Source of the DNA: Microbacterium esteraromaticum
GTDB taxonomy: Bacteria; Actinomycetota; Actinomycetes; Actinomycetales; Microbacteriaceae
Assembly (NCBI RefSeq): GCF_014084045.1
Contig: NZ_CP043732.1
Location: 992,001-1,056,000 of the forward strand
Reading direction: 5' to 3'
DNA: 64,000 bases
Positions 27,536-36,089 of this stretch are shown piece after piece; position 1 is the stretch's first letter; every line of letters starts with the position of its first letter. A model generated the notes under the pieces. It saw only the letters and a list, made by a program, of their open reading frames with translations. It ran no database searches and was not told the DNA's origin. A program made the position numbers and the translations under genes.

Positions 27536-28542
27536 CCGCAACCGTGACACTCGTCGGCGCCGGCCCCGGCGACGCCGGGCTGCTCACCCTGCGAGGACTG
27601 CGTGCGCTCGAGAGAGCGGATGTGATCGTCGCCGACCGGCTCGGCGCGCGAAGCGTGCTCGCTCAGCTGGAGGCGGAGGGCGTGACGATCCCGGCCGAGG
27701 TGATCGATGTGGGCAAGCTGCCTGGTCACCACCGGGTGCCGCAGGACGCCATCAACGAGCTGCTCGTCGAGCTGGCCCTGGCCGGTCGTGAGGTGGTGCG
27801 CCTCAAGGGCGGCGATCCGTTCGTGTTCGGACGCGGTCGCGAGGAGCAGCTGTTCTGCGAGGCAGCCGGAGTCCGGGTGGAGGTCGTGCCCGGGGTGACC
27901 AGCGCCGTCTCGGTGCCGGCGGTGGCGGGCATCCCGCTCACCCATCGCGGCGTCGCCGCGTCGTTCAGCGTCGTGAGCGCCCATGATCAGATCGAGCCGG
28001 GCGGCTCGGTCAGCGCCTCCGGCTCCGACCACACCCTCGTGCTGCTGATGGGCGTCAGCACGCTCGGGCACTCCGCCCACGTGCTCGCCGCGGGCGCACG
28101 CGGTGCCGGCTGCCCCGTCGCGATCGTCGAGGACGGCTACGGCTCGGGAGAGCGCGTGACCGTCGGGACACTCGGGACGATCGCGCAGCTCGCGGCGGCG
28201 CGTCAGGTGCGCTCGCCCGCCGTCGTCGTGATCGGCGAGGTGGTGCGGCTCAGCCCGTTCGCCGCATCGCTCGCGCCGGCCGCGGTCTCCGAGCCGAGGT
28301 CGGCGGATGCCGTTGACGCGGCGCCACCGGCATCCGGACCGGCATCCGCACCCGAGCCGGTCGCTGCAGCCGAGTTCACCTCGTCCGCGGCGCCGGGAAG
28401 CCCCTCCCGGCCCGTGCGCCGGCGGCCGCGGTCGCGCCTCGCCGCAGCGCTCGACGCGGGTCTCGCGGTCGACACCGGACTCATCAGGGCGATCGATGCC
28501 CACTCCTCCCCCGCTTCGTCTCGAAAGGCCCCCCAGTCATGA
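27532..28542 (+). CDS. cobA: Uroporphyrinogen-III C-methyltransferase
   Basis: This 336-residue SUMT opens VTLVGAGPGDAGLLTLRGL and has VRLKGGDPFVFGRGREE and PGVTSAVSVPAVAGIPLTHRG. It uses two SAM molecules to make precorrin-2, the siroheme precursor needed by Sir. The catalytic core ends near VVVIGEVVRL (about residue 240). The last ~95 residues are an Ala/Pro/Ser-rich basic tail (SRPVRRRPRSRLAAAL) without CysG dehydrogenase motifs. Start and stop overlap neighbours by ATGA. Confidence 0.92.
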   Translation: MTATVTLVGAGPGDAGLLTLRGLRALERADVIVADRLGARSVLAQLEAEGVTIPAEVIDVGKLPGHHRVPQDAINELLVELALAGREVVRLKGGDPFVFGRGREEQLFCEAAGVRVEVVPGVTSAVSVPAVAGIPLTHRGVAASFSVVSAHDQIEPGGSVSASGSDHTLVLLMGVSTLGHSAHVLAAGARGAGCPVAIVEDGYGSGERVTVGTLGTIAQLAAARQVRSPAVVVIGEVVRLSPFAASLAPAAVSEPRSADAVDAAPPASGPASAPEPVAAAEFTSSAAPGSPSRPVRRRPRSRLAAALDAGLAVDTGLIRAIDAHSSPASSRKAPQS

Positions 28543-29924
28543 CCCTCACCACGCTGCGCGTCGCGATCGTCGGCGCCGGACCCGCGGGCATCTATGCAGG
28601 CAACCTGCTCGCCCAGGCCGTCAAGGCCGGCGACGCCATCGGCGCCGTCGAGATCGACCTGTTCGAGTCGCTGCCTGCGCCCTACGGCCTGATCCGCTAC
28701 GGCGTCGCACCCGACCACCCCCGCATCAAGGGGATCGTGACGTCACTGCACGAGATGCTCGACGCCTTCCCCGAGACCGGGTCGGCACGGCGCACCATCC
28801 GGTTCATCGGCAATGTCGAGGTCGGACGCGACATCGCACTCGACGAGCTGCGTGAGCGGTACCACGGCGTGATCCTCGCGACCGGAGCGCTGCGCGACGC
28901 GGCCCTCGAGATCCCCGGCATCGATCTGCCGGGCTCGTACGGCGCCGCCGACTTCGTGGCCTGGTACGACGGGCATCCCGACGTGCCGCGAACCTGGCCG
29001 CTCGATGCGTCGGCTGTCGCGGTGATCGGCAACGGCAACGTCGCGCTCGACGTGGCGCGCGTGCTCGCCAAGCACGCCGTCGACCTGCGCACCACCGAGG
29101 TGCCCGACAACGTGCTCGCCGGCCTCGAGTCGTCGGCCGTCACCGATGTGCACGTGTTCGGTCGCCGTGGACCCGCCGACATCAAGTTCACGCCGATCGA
29201 GCTGCGCGAGCTGGGCGAGGTGCCCGATGTCGACATCGTGCTGTACGACGAGGACTTCGACGGCATCGATCCGGCGGCGGCGTCGAACAACCAGCTGAAG
29301 GTCATGCTGCGCACCCTGAGCTCGTGGCGGGGCCGCCCGTCGACGGGGGTGTCACGTCGACTGCACCTGCACTTCTGGCATGCGCCCGTCGAGATCACCG
29401 GCGAGGGCCGCGTGGAGGGCATCCGGTTCGCCCGCACCGCACCCGATGCCGACGGCACTCCTGTGCCGACCGGCGAGGTGCGCCAGTACGACGTGCAGGC
29501 CGTGTACCGCGCGATCGGGTACTACGGCACCCGCGTCGAGGGCGCCGACTTCGACGAGCGCCGAGGCATCGTGCCGAATGACGAGGGCCGAGTGCTCGGC
29601 CAGCCGGGGCTGTACGCGACGGGCTGGATCAAACGAGGACCGGTCGGACTCATCGGGCACACGAAGTCGGATGCGCTCCAGACGATCGGGCATCTCGTCG
29701 CCGACGCGCAGTCGGGCGCGCTCGCCGATCCGGCCGTCGAGACCGACGTGCTCGACCTGCTCGACGAGCGCGAGACGGCATACACCACCTGGGACGGCTG
29801 GCTGGCGCTGGATGCCCACGAGCGCGCCCTCGGCGAGAACCACGTGCACGTGCGCGAGCGGGTCAAGGTCGTCGCCCGGGACGAGCAGGTGGAGATCTCG
29901 CGCCCGGGGGTGCTGACCCGATGA
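28539..29924 (+). CDS. fprA: FprA-type ferredoxin-NADP+ reductase
   Basis: This 461-residue adrenodoxin-reductase-like flavoprotein has an FAD-binding [37 protein letters not shown]-binding [15 protein letters not shown] and C-terminal [18 protein letters not shown]. It passes electrons from NADPH to the ferredoxin encoded directly downstream (4-bp ATGA overlap) and then probably to sulfite reductase. Confidence 0.95.
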   Translation: MTLTTLRVAIVGAGPAGIYAGNLLAQAVKAGDAIGAVEIDLFESLPAPYGLIRYGVAPDHPRIKGIVTSLHEMLDAFPETGSARRTIRFIGNVEVGRDIALDELRERYHGVILATGALRDAALEIPGIDLPGSYGAADFVAWYDGHPDVPRTWPLDASAVAVIGNGNVALDVARVLAKHAVDLRTTEVPDNVLAGLESSAVTDVHVFGRRGPADIKFTPIELRELGEVPDVDIVLYDEDFDGIDPAAASNNQLKVMLRTLSSWRGRPSTGVSRRLHLHFWHAPVEITGEGRVEGIRFARTAPDADGTPVPTGEVRQYDVQAVYRAIGYYGTRVEGADFDERRGIVPNDEGRVLGQPGLYATGWIKRGPVGLIGHTKSDALQTIGHLVADAQSGALADPAVETDVLDLLDERETAYTTWDGWLALDAHERALGENHVHVRERVKVVARDEQVEISRPGVLTR

Positions 29925-30250
29925 CCTACGTCATCGCGCTGCCCTGCGTCGATGTCAAGGATCGCGCCTGCATCGACGAGTGTCCGGTGGACTGCATCTA
30001 CGAAGGTGAGCGCTCGCTGTACATCCACCCCGACGAGTGCGTGGACTGCGGTGCCTGCGAGCCGGTGTGCCCCGTCGAGGCGATCTACTACGAAGACGAC
30101 CTGCCCGAGGAGTGGGCCGACTACTACAAGGCCAACGTGGAGTTCTTCGACGAGATCGGCTCGCCGGGCGGCGCCTCGAAGGTCGGGGTCTACGAGTTCG
30201 ACCACCCGGTCGTGGCGGCCGTGCCGGCGGGAGCGAACGGTCATGACTGA
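29921..30250 (+). CDS. fdxA: 7Fe ferredoxin (FdxA type)
   Basis: This 109-residue protein starts [20 protein letters not shown]. Its N-terminal Cys set (C in LPCVDV, then [10 protein letters not shown]) and second set ([13 protein letters not shown]) fit a [3Fe-4S][4Fe-4S] ferredoxin of the mycobacterial FdxA type. The tail is acidic. It is the likely electron carrier between FprA and Sir. Confidence 0.92.
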   Translation: MTYVIALPCVDVKDRACIDECPVDCIYEGERSLYIHPDECVDCGACEPVCPVEAIYYEDDLPEEWADYYKANVEFFDEIGSPGGASKVGVYEFDHPVVAAVPAGANGHD

Positions 30251-31163
30251 CTACGACGTGCTCATCGTCGGCGGCGGGCCCGCCGGCCTGTCGGCCGCGC
30301 TGAATCTCGGCCGCTCGCTCGCCAGGGTGCTCGTGGTCGACGCAGATCGGCCGCGCAACGCCGCGACGCTCAACTCCCACGGCTTCCTCACCCGCGACGG
30401 CGTGCCGCCGTTCGAACTGCGGCGCATCGCGCGTGAAGAGCTGGCCGCCTACCCGAACGTCGAGGTCCGATCGCGCGTGAGGGTGGGTACGCTCTCGCGG
30501 GCGGATGCCGGGTACGCGGCCGGCATCGGGCGACGCGAGCCGTCAGAGCGGCTGACCGCGCGCTCGGTGCTGCTCGCCACAGGGCTGCGCGAGACGCTAC
30601 CCGAGGTGCCGAATCTCCGAGGCTTCTACGGCATGAGCCTGTTCAGCTGTGCGGCGTGCGATGCGTGGGAGCTGCGCGGGCGCAGCCTCGCCCTCATCGG
30701 CGAATCGGGCGACCTCGCCGACCGTGCCAGGCTGATCGCGCACTGGACGCCGCAGCTGACCGTGTTCACCCACGGATCGGATGCGGTCACGACGGCGGAG
30801 GAGGCGGAGCTCGCGACCACCGGCGTCTCGGTCATTCGCTCCCCGATCGTCGAGCTGGTCGGAGAGCGGGGCCGCATCCGGGCCGTGCGAACGGCCGACG
30901 GCGGCGAGCACGCGATCGACGGCGGCTTCGTCCGCCCCGACTGGGAGGCGGATCTGTCGTTCCTCGTCGGGCTCGCGCCCGAGCGAGACGACGTCGGCCA
31001 TCTGATGACCGACAGGTCGGGTCGCACGAGCATCCCCGGCCTGTACGCGGCGGGCGACGTCGCCGCCCCCGGACCGCAGCAGTTGATCGTCGCCGCCGGA
31101 GCGGGGGCGCGAGTCGCGGCCGTGATCACGCACGATGCGATCGGCGTCGCGACGGCCCACTGA
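30243..31163 (+). CDS. Thioredoxin-reductase-like FAD oxidoreductase with CAAC pair
   Basis: This 306-residue protein has the FAD motif [20 protein letters not shown] at the N-terminus and [21 protein letters not shown] at the C-terminus, as in thioredoxin reductases. The redox site reads CAACDAW in place of CATCDG. The NADPH Rossmann region [16 protein letters not shown] departs from GxGxxA, so the reductant may not be ordinary NADPH. It overlaps fdxA by 8 bp and is the last gene of the sulfur operon; a ferredoxin-linked disulfide reductase role is conceivable but unproven. Confidence 0.82.
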   Translation: MTDYDVLIVGGGPAGLSAALNLGRSLARVLVVDADRPRNAATLNSHGFLTRDGVPPFELRRIAREELAAYPNVEVRSRVRVGTLSRADAGYAAGIGRREPSERLTARSVLLATGLRETLPEVPNLRGFYGMSLFSCAACDAWELRGRSLALIGESGDLADRARLIAHWTPQLTVFTHGSDAVTTAEEAELATTGVSVIRSPIVELVGERGRIRAVRTADGGEHAIDGGFVRPDWEADLSFLVGLAPERDDVGHLMTDRSGRTSIPGLYAAGDVAAPGPQQLIVAAGAGARVAAVITHDAIGVATAH

Positions 31164-31184
31164 GAGGCCGCGGTCCCCTGCGGG

Positions 31185-31646
31185 TCAGCGTCCGCCGGGA
31201 GGGCCGACCAGCAGCAGGATGCTGAAGATCGCTGCGACGGCGACGAGGATCAGCAGCCCGAGCACCCACGGCCGGTGCAGGAACCAGCGCATCGTGCGGT
31301 CGTACCAGGTGCGGTCACGGGGGTCGTCGGTCTCGTCGAGGCGCCACGCGCCGTCGAGTCGTCCGCTGCGGTGCAGCCAGATCTCGACGGGGATGGTGGC
31401 GTAGGGGATGACGGCGCTGACCACCGCGAGGACCGCCGCGCCGACGTGCCAGCGCTGGTGGAATGCGAGCAGCACCGCGGTCGCGCCGTAGGCGAGGAAG
31501 ACGAAACCGTGGATGCCTCCGGCGATCGTCACGAGCACCGCCGGCTGCCCGACCGCGCGGGCGATCAGGGCGCTGATCAGCAGGGTCCAGGTGATCGCCT
31601 CGGCGATCGCGAGCACGCGGAACAGGCGGGCGGGCGTGGTGAACAC
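31185..31646 (-). CDS. DUF3817-type integral membrane protein
   Basis: This 153-residue protein has three to four membrane helices (VLAIAEAITWTLLISALIARAV; IAGGIHGFVFLAYGATAVLL; VGAAVLAVVSAVIPYATIPV; a C-terminal VLGLLILVAVAAIFSILLLV). The FRVLAIAEAITW start and GGIHGFVFLAY match the DUF3817 pattern of actinobacterial membrane proteins of unknown function. It is convergent with the sulfur operon (21-bp gap). Confidence 0.8.
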   Translation of the reverse strand: MFTTPARLFRVLAIAEAITWTLLISALIARAVGQPAVLVTIAGGIHGFVFLAYGATAVLLAFHQRWHVGAAVLAVVSAVIPYATIPVEIWLHRSGRLDGAWRLDETDDPRDRTWYDRTMRWFLHRPWVLGLLILVAVAAIFSILLLVGPPGGR

Positions 31647-31673
31647 GGTTCTCCTCGGTGGGCGTGGGTCGGG

Positions 31674-31965
31674 GTGCGTCGGGTTGAGTGCGTCGGGTTG
31701 AGTGCGTCGGGACGGAATGCGTCGGGGCGGAGCAGGCCGGGGCGGAATGCGTCGGGGCGATGAGCGTTACCGTGCGTCCGCGCGTCGAGCGTTGCCGACC
31801 GCGACCCCTCCACGCTAGGCGACCCGACTATGCGCCCGCCGGGCGCGGCTGCTCCGGCGCCTGTCAGGACGGCGCTTGTCAGAACGGCGCTCTCAGAACC
31901 GCGCCTGCCAGAACGGCGCATCAACGAACCGGGCCTGTCAGAACCGCCCCCTCAGAACCGCACCC
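31674..31965. repeat. Two degenerate ~15-bp tandem arrays in a 319-bp gene-free gap
   Basis: The first array repeats GTGCGTCGGGTTGA (31674-31687, 31688-31701) and then drifts to GCGTCGGGGCGGA forms to about 31760. The second, from about 31860 into the 3' end of the HNH gene, repeats a 14-15-bp TCAGAACGGCGC / TCAGAACCGC unit about eight times. No convincing gene lies in 31647-31965. Confidence 0.7.
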
Positions 31966-33354
31966 TCAGAACGGCGCCTCGATGAACGTCACTGTGTTCG
32001 GCGGCGGTGGCCGGTCGACGTACGTGCGACCAGTGGGGCTGGTCCACTCGAGCAGTCCCCCGCCGAGCTGCACCACGTGCCACGGGGTCTGATGCTTCAG
32101 CACGTGATGCCGTCGGCAGAGAGCCGCGAGGTTCTCCTCGCTGGTCTCTCCCCCGAAGGCGGCATCCCGGGTGTGATCCAGGTCGCTGTCGCGCGCCGGC
32201 ATCCCGCATCCGGAGAAGCGGCACCGCTGATCTCGCGCCCGCAGCGTGCGCCGCAGCGAATCCGGCGGACGATACCGGTCGACCGCGAGCACTCCGGCGG
32301 TCACCGGGTGCGTGAGCACCCGATCCCACCCGCTCGCTGCGCCCGCCAGCCGGCGCGCGGTGGCCGGATCGACCGGGACCCGCCCATCGATCTCGGCGGA
32401 AGGCCCGCTCTCGCCCATCAGCGTGGTCACGGGCACGGTGACGCTGACCTGCGCAGTGATCGCGCCGAGCATCCCGCCCGCCGAGTCATGGCCGAGCGGC
32501 GTGCCGGTGAGCAGCATGTCCAGCGCGAGGTCGAAGCGCCGCCGCCCCCGCGTGCGCGCGTCGGCGGCGCGGTCAGCAACGGCGCGGCCAGGATCGTCGC
32601 CGTCAGCCCTGGCATGGCCAGCCCCGGCGCCCTCAGCCCCGGCAAGGCCAGCCTCGGCGCCCTCAGCCCCGGCAAGGCCAGCCTCGGCGCTGCCAGCCCC
32701 GGCGCCCTTCTCGACCTCGAGCGCCCGCGCCATCTCGGTCAGACGTGCGTGAGCTCCGTGCACGAGCACCGACGGACCATACATGTGCAGTTCGGACATG
32801 GCATCCGGAAGATCGGTCACCCACACCCCGCGGTTCTCCCGCGCGTCTTCGTGACGTTCCTCGAGAGATCGCTCCTGATACTGCTGCGCGATGCGCTCGG
32901 CGACCACCCGCACCCGATTGGGCGAGTCGTCGTGAGCGAGCGCGATCACGCGCTCGCTGTAGGCGGCGCGGGCCGTCGCGTCATCGATGTGCGCGCCGGC
33001 CTCGACGATCACCCGCGCATGGCCCGCCGTGATCGCGCCGCAACCCTGCGCCTGCCACACCTGCGGGAACCGCTCGACGAGCACCTCCGCCGCGAGCATG
33101 CGCCGCTGCACGGTGCGGTCGCTGACGCGCAGCGCCGCGGCGAGCTCGGCCGCCACCGCGCGCAGCGTGAGATCGGATGTCTCCAGACCCTCGCCCTGCT
33201 CGGCGATGGACATCGCGAGGCGGTTCGCGACGGCGAGCAGCCCGTCGCGAGCGGCGAGCACACCCTGAAGCGTCTTCTCGACGGCCTGCAGCGACGACAC
33301 GAGCGCGTCGAGGTTCGCCATGTCCTCGGCGGTCGCCGTCGCAATTCCGTTCAT
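31966..33354 (-). CDS. 13E12-type (DUF222) HNH endonuclease-domain protein
   Basis: This 462-residue protein has a helical DUF222 region (about 1-250) and a C-terminal HNH nuclease (CRFSGCGMPARDSDLDHT, then LAALCRRHHVLKHQTPWHV) with Cys pairs and HNH residues. These proteins are multicopy in actinobacteria and suspected to be mobile or selfish; their role is unknown. A central low-complexity insert (EAGLAGAEGA repeats) is encoded by 30-bp tandem units. I chose the ATG at MNGIATATAEDM; the longer upstream frame has no coding character. Confidence 0.85.
   Translation of the reverse strand: MNGIATATAEDMANLDALVSSLQAVEKTLQGVLAARDGLLAVANRLAMSIAEQGEGLETSDLTLRAVAAELAAALRVSDRTVQRRMLAAEVLVERFPQVWQAQGCGAITAGHARVIVEAGAHIDDATARAAYSERVIALAHDDSPNRVRVVAERIAQQYQERSLEERHEDARENRGVWVTDLPDAMSELHMYGPSVLVHGAHARLTEMARALEVEKGAGAGSAEAGLAGAEGAEAGLAGAEGAGAGHARADGDDPGRAVADRAADARTRGRRRFDLALDMLLTGTPLGHDSAGGMLGAITAQVSVTVPVTTLMGESGPSAEIDGRVPVDPATARRLAGAASGWDRVLTHPVTAGVLAVDRYRPPDSLRRTLRARDQRCRFSGCGMPARDSDLDHTRDAAFGGETSEENLAALCRRHHVLKHQTPWHVVQLGGGLLEWTSPTGRTYVDRPPPPNTVTFIEAPF
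32611..32700. repeat. Three 30-bp tandem units in the HNH gene
   Basis: Units at 32611-32640, 32641-32670 and 32671-32700 are near identical and encode 10-residue Ala/Gly/Glu repeats. The third carries a TGC/CTC change. They preserve frame. Confidence 0.85.
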
Positions 33355-33517
33355 ATCTTCAGTATCGCCATGGCCACCGACATTCGAATCTTCAACTGAC
33401 ACCTGGGCATGCCGAGAGGTCACGAACGCATAACGAGGTCCGGATGTCTCCCGCAGCGGGCCTAGGCTCGGACCGCACCGGGAAGCACCCGGAAGATGCG
33501 AGCGGAAGGAGCGACCG

Positions 33518-33580
33518 ATGAACACCGTCCTCGTCGTACCCGCCGCCGACTTCCTTCCCACCGAGGCCGCCCGCCCCTGA
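33518..33580 (+). CDS. 20-codon upstream ORF / candidate leader peptide
   Basis: An ATG with an excellent GGAAGGAG ribosome-binding site encodes MNTVLVVPAADFLPTEAARP and stops 33 nt before the GTG of the RIO-type kinase. The site is better than that of the kinase itself. Either it is a translated leader coupled to the kinase, or the remnant of a start lost by frameshift. No attenuator hairpin was found by eye. Confidence 0.45.
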   Translation: MNTVLVVPAADFLPTEAARP

Positions 33581-33613
33581 TCCGCGTGTGGCCGCCCTTT
33601 CCGGAGCCACATC

Positions 33614-34474
33614 GTGAACCCTCAGCACTCCGCGTCCTTCGACGCGTCTCCCTTCGACGTCACCCTCGCCTTCGCCGACACCGAGATCGGTGAGAACCAG
33701 CGGTGGTCCACCTGGCCCGCCACCATGCCGACCGAGCGCGGACCGCTCCCTCGCCCCGACTGGGTGGTGACCAGCGCGGCCGCAGTGGACACCGAACTCG
33801 GCATCCTGAAGACCGGGAAGGAAGCCGACGTGTTCCTCATCGAACGATCGGTGCCAGGAGCCGGATCGGGCCCCGGCCTCAGCACGCTGCTCGCGGCGAA
33901 GCGGTACCGCGACAGCGACCACCGCAGCTTCCAGCGCTCATCGACGTACACCGAGGGCCGGCGCACCCGCAACACCCGCGATGCCCGCGCACTCGCGAAG
34001 AAGTCGGCCCATGGCCGCCAGGTCGCCGCGGCGGAGTGGTCGTTCGCCGAATTCCAGGCCCTGAGCCGCATGCACGCGCTCGGCGCCCCGGTGCCGTACC
34101 CGGTGCAGGTCGACGGCACCGAGATCCTCATGGAGTTCATCGGCGACGATCGCGCAGCCGCTCCCCGGCTCGCGCAGGTGAGGGCGGATGCAAGGCAGCT
34201 GGCCGACCTGTTCGACCAGATCGTCGAGATCATGCACCTGTTCGCGGCAGCGGGCCTCGCGCACGGCGATCTCTCGGCGTACAACCTGCTCGTGCACCGA
34301 GGACGGGTGCGGGTGATCGACCTGCCGCAGATCGTCGACACCGTCTCGAACCCGCAGGGACTGGATCTGCTGCACCGCGACTGCACGAACATCTGCGACT
34401 GGTTCGCGAGGCGCAGGATCGACTGCGACGCCGAAGCGCTGTTCGCCGATCTGCTCGCCACGTCGTTCAGCTGA
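33614..34474 (+). CDS. RIO1-type atypical serine/threonine kinase
   Basis: This 286-residue protein has a RIO kinase core: GKEADVFLIE as flexible P-loop region, ATP Lys in LLAAKRYRD, catalytic Asp in LAHGDLSAYNLLV and metal Asp in VRVIDLPQIVD. RIO1-like proteins are ribosome-biogenesis kinases in archaea and eukaryotes; bacterial members are of unclear function. The Gly/Ser-rich insert SVPGAGSGPGLS interrupts the P-loop region. GTG start; the leader ORF lies upstream. Confidence 0.88.
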   Translation: MNPQHSASFDASPFDVTLAFADTEIGENQRWSTWPATMPTERGPLPRPDWVVTSAAAVDTELGILKTGKEADVFLIERSVPGAGSGPGLSTLLAAKRYRDSDHRSFQRSSTYTEGRRTRNTRDARALAKKSAHGRQVAAAEWSFAEFQALSRMHALGAPVPYPVQVDGTEILMEFIGDDRAAAPRLAQVRADARQLADLFDQIVEIMHLFAAAGLAHGDLSAYNLLVHRGRVRVIDLPQIVDTVSNPQGLDLLHRDCTNICDWFARRRIDCDAEALFADLLATSFS

Positions 34475-34570
34475 CGGCGCCTGCGCACGCTCTGTCGCGC
34501 GCGACCGCTCGGCTCTAACATGAAGTGCCGACTTGCTGGGGCAAGGCGGCGCCCTGGGTATCCCGCATCG

Positions 34571-34615
34571 GGCGGTGAGCGACGTGCGACGAGCACGTCG
34601 ACGAGCCCCACCGCC
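34571..34615 (+). other. Nested hairpin in the leader of the 34636 gene
   Basis: Inner stem CGACGTGC / GCACGTCG (34580-34587, 34593-34600; loop GACGA) is enclosed by outer arms GGCGGTG (34571-34577) and CACCGCC (34609-34615). It lies about 20 nt before a GTG start. No known riboswitch consensus fits. Confidence 0.45.
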
Positions 34616-34635
34616 AGCCGAAGGGATCGCAGCCC

Positions 34636-35068
34636 GTGTCAGGGAGCCTCCGCGAGCGCCGCCGCATCCAGCGGCATCGACGCGCGCTGGGCTATGCCGC
34701 CGTCACTGCGGGCATGCTGGTCTCACTGTGGTTCGGCACCTCGCTGCGCGCGCATCCGGATGCTCACCTGCCTCTGCTCTTCCTGCATCTCGCGTCGGTG
34801 ATCGCAGGCCTGGGCGCCACGGTCGCGCTCGATGCGAAGGCCGTGATGTGGGTCGGCAGCCGCGCCGAGCTGGCCGACGTCACGCGCATCGAACGTTCGG
34901 TGACCCCGCTCGCCTGGCTCGGCATCACGGGCCTGCTCGCGTCTGGCGCGTTCCTCTCACCCGATCTCGGGATGCCCGTGACCGCCGTCAAGATGGCCGC
35001 GGTGTTCCTGGCGGCGAGCAATGGCGTCGCCGTCGGCCGACTCGCCGACGAGCTGCGCAGGCTGCCAG
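34636..35068 (+). pseudogene. Membrane protein, 3' end lost at fusion junction
   Basis: A GTG-started frame encodes MSGSLRERRRIQRHRRALGY and four hydrophobic segments (AAVTAGMLVSLWFGTSL; LLFLHLASVIAGLGATVAL; LAWLGITGLLASGAFL; AVKMAAVFLAASNGVAVG). After LADELRRLPG (about 35066) the frame loses coding character (GGRRLPVGRDRRREVG), while a different frame continues as a VWA protein interior. The original gene was probably longer. No family is recognised. Confidence 0.55.
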
Positions 35069-36071
35069 GCGGCCGCCGACTTCCTGTCGGCCGTGATCGT
35101 CGACGAGAAGTCGGTGTGGGACTACAACCGCGGCATCGTCAGTCGCGACGGCGTGACCCGCACGCTGGAGGATCCGCCCGCCGACCCGCTCGTGCCCATC
35201 TACCCCGCCGACGGGGCGTACGTCGCCGACAACCCGGCGGTGTCCGTCACCGGAGACTGGGTGGATGCCGCGGAGAAGGCCGCCGCGGCTGATTTCATCC
35301 GCTTCACGCAGAGCGCCGAGGGCCAGCAGATCGTTCGCGCCTCGGGCTACCGCGACCTCAACCGCGAACTCGACGACGATGTCGAGCGGGTCGGTCGGCT
35401 CAGCACCGCCGGCACGAAGACGCAGCTGTCTCCGGATGCCGGCGCGCTGGTGGCGGGGCAGGCCGCCTTCCCCGAGGTGAGGAAGCGCGCCAACGTGCTG
35501 TTCCTGCTCGATGTCTCGGGGTCGATGGACGAGCCGATCTCGGCGACCGAGACCAAGCTGTCGCAGGCCAAGAAGGCGATCGAATCCGCTCTCGAGCACT
35601 TCACCGCGGGCGACGACGTGGGGTCTCGCGGCCTTCGCCCAGGCGCCTGACGGCACCCTCGTGCCAGGCGCCGTGCGTCCCGTCGCCGACATCGCCACGA
35701 CGAGGGAAGACTTCATCGCGGGACTGCGCGGCATCACGTCGATGGGTGACACCCCGCTGTACCAGGCGGTCGCGTCGTACGCCCAGACGCAGGCGGCCGC
35801 AGCGACGCCCGATCACATCAACGCGATCGTGCTGCTCAGCGACGGCGAGAACGACGTGAAGGTGCCCACCACGGACGTCGCGACGATGAAGGCGGCGCTC
35901 GCGGGCATCCCGCATGACAAGCACGTGCTGATCTTCACGCTCGCCTACGGCGCAGACGCCGACGTGGCGACGCTGCAAGGCATCGCAGGAGCGACCGGCG
36001 CGCATTACTACGACGCGACCGACCCGACGACGCTCTCGGAGGTGCTCGGAGACCTCGTCACGAGCTTCTGA
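35069..36071 (+). pseudogene. Substrate-binding/VWA-domain protein, 5'-truncated and frameshifted
   Basis: Homologs I recall are 550-600 residues: an N-terminal solute-binding-like domain plus a C-terminal von Willebrand A domain. Here coding begins mid-domain (AADFLSAVIVDEKSVWDYN). It continues through VLFLLDVSGSMDEP (MIDAS DxSxS) to GDDVG, then shifts frame at a GGGG run (35620-35623). Removing one G restores GLAAFAQAPDG and the rest of the VWA domain (NAIVLLSDGEND, FTLAYGADADVATL) to the stop. The first ~250 residues are missing because of the junction with the membrane gene. Confidence 0.75.
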
Positions 36072-36089
36072 TCCGGTAGCGTGGCGGCC

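Noticed and set aside
32611..32700. 30-bp direct repeats as a CRISPR array
   Set aside because: Units are contiguous without spacers and lie in frame within the HNH gene.
31966..33354. HNH protein as a homing endonuclease or insertion sequence
   Set aside because: No terminal inverted repeats, target duplication or intron/intein context; the 13E12/DUF222 family fits better.
34510..34635. Known riboswitch upstream of the membrane gene
   Set aside because: Conserved cores I know (TPP, cobalamin, SAM, ydaO, guanidine) are not matched; only the hairpin is reported.
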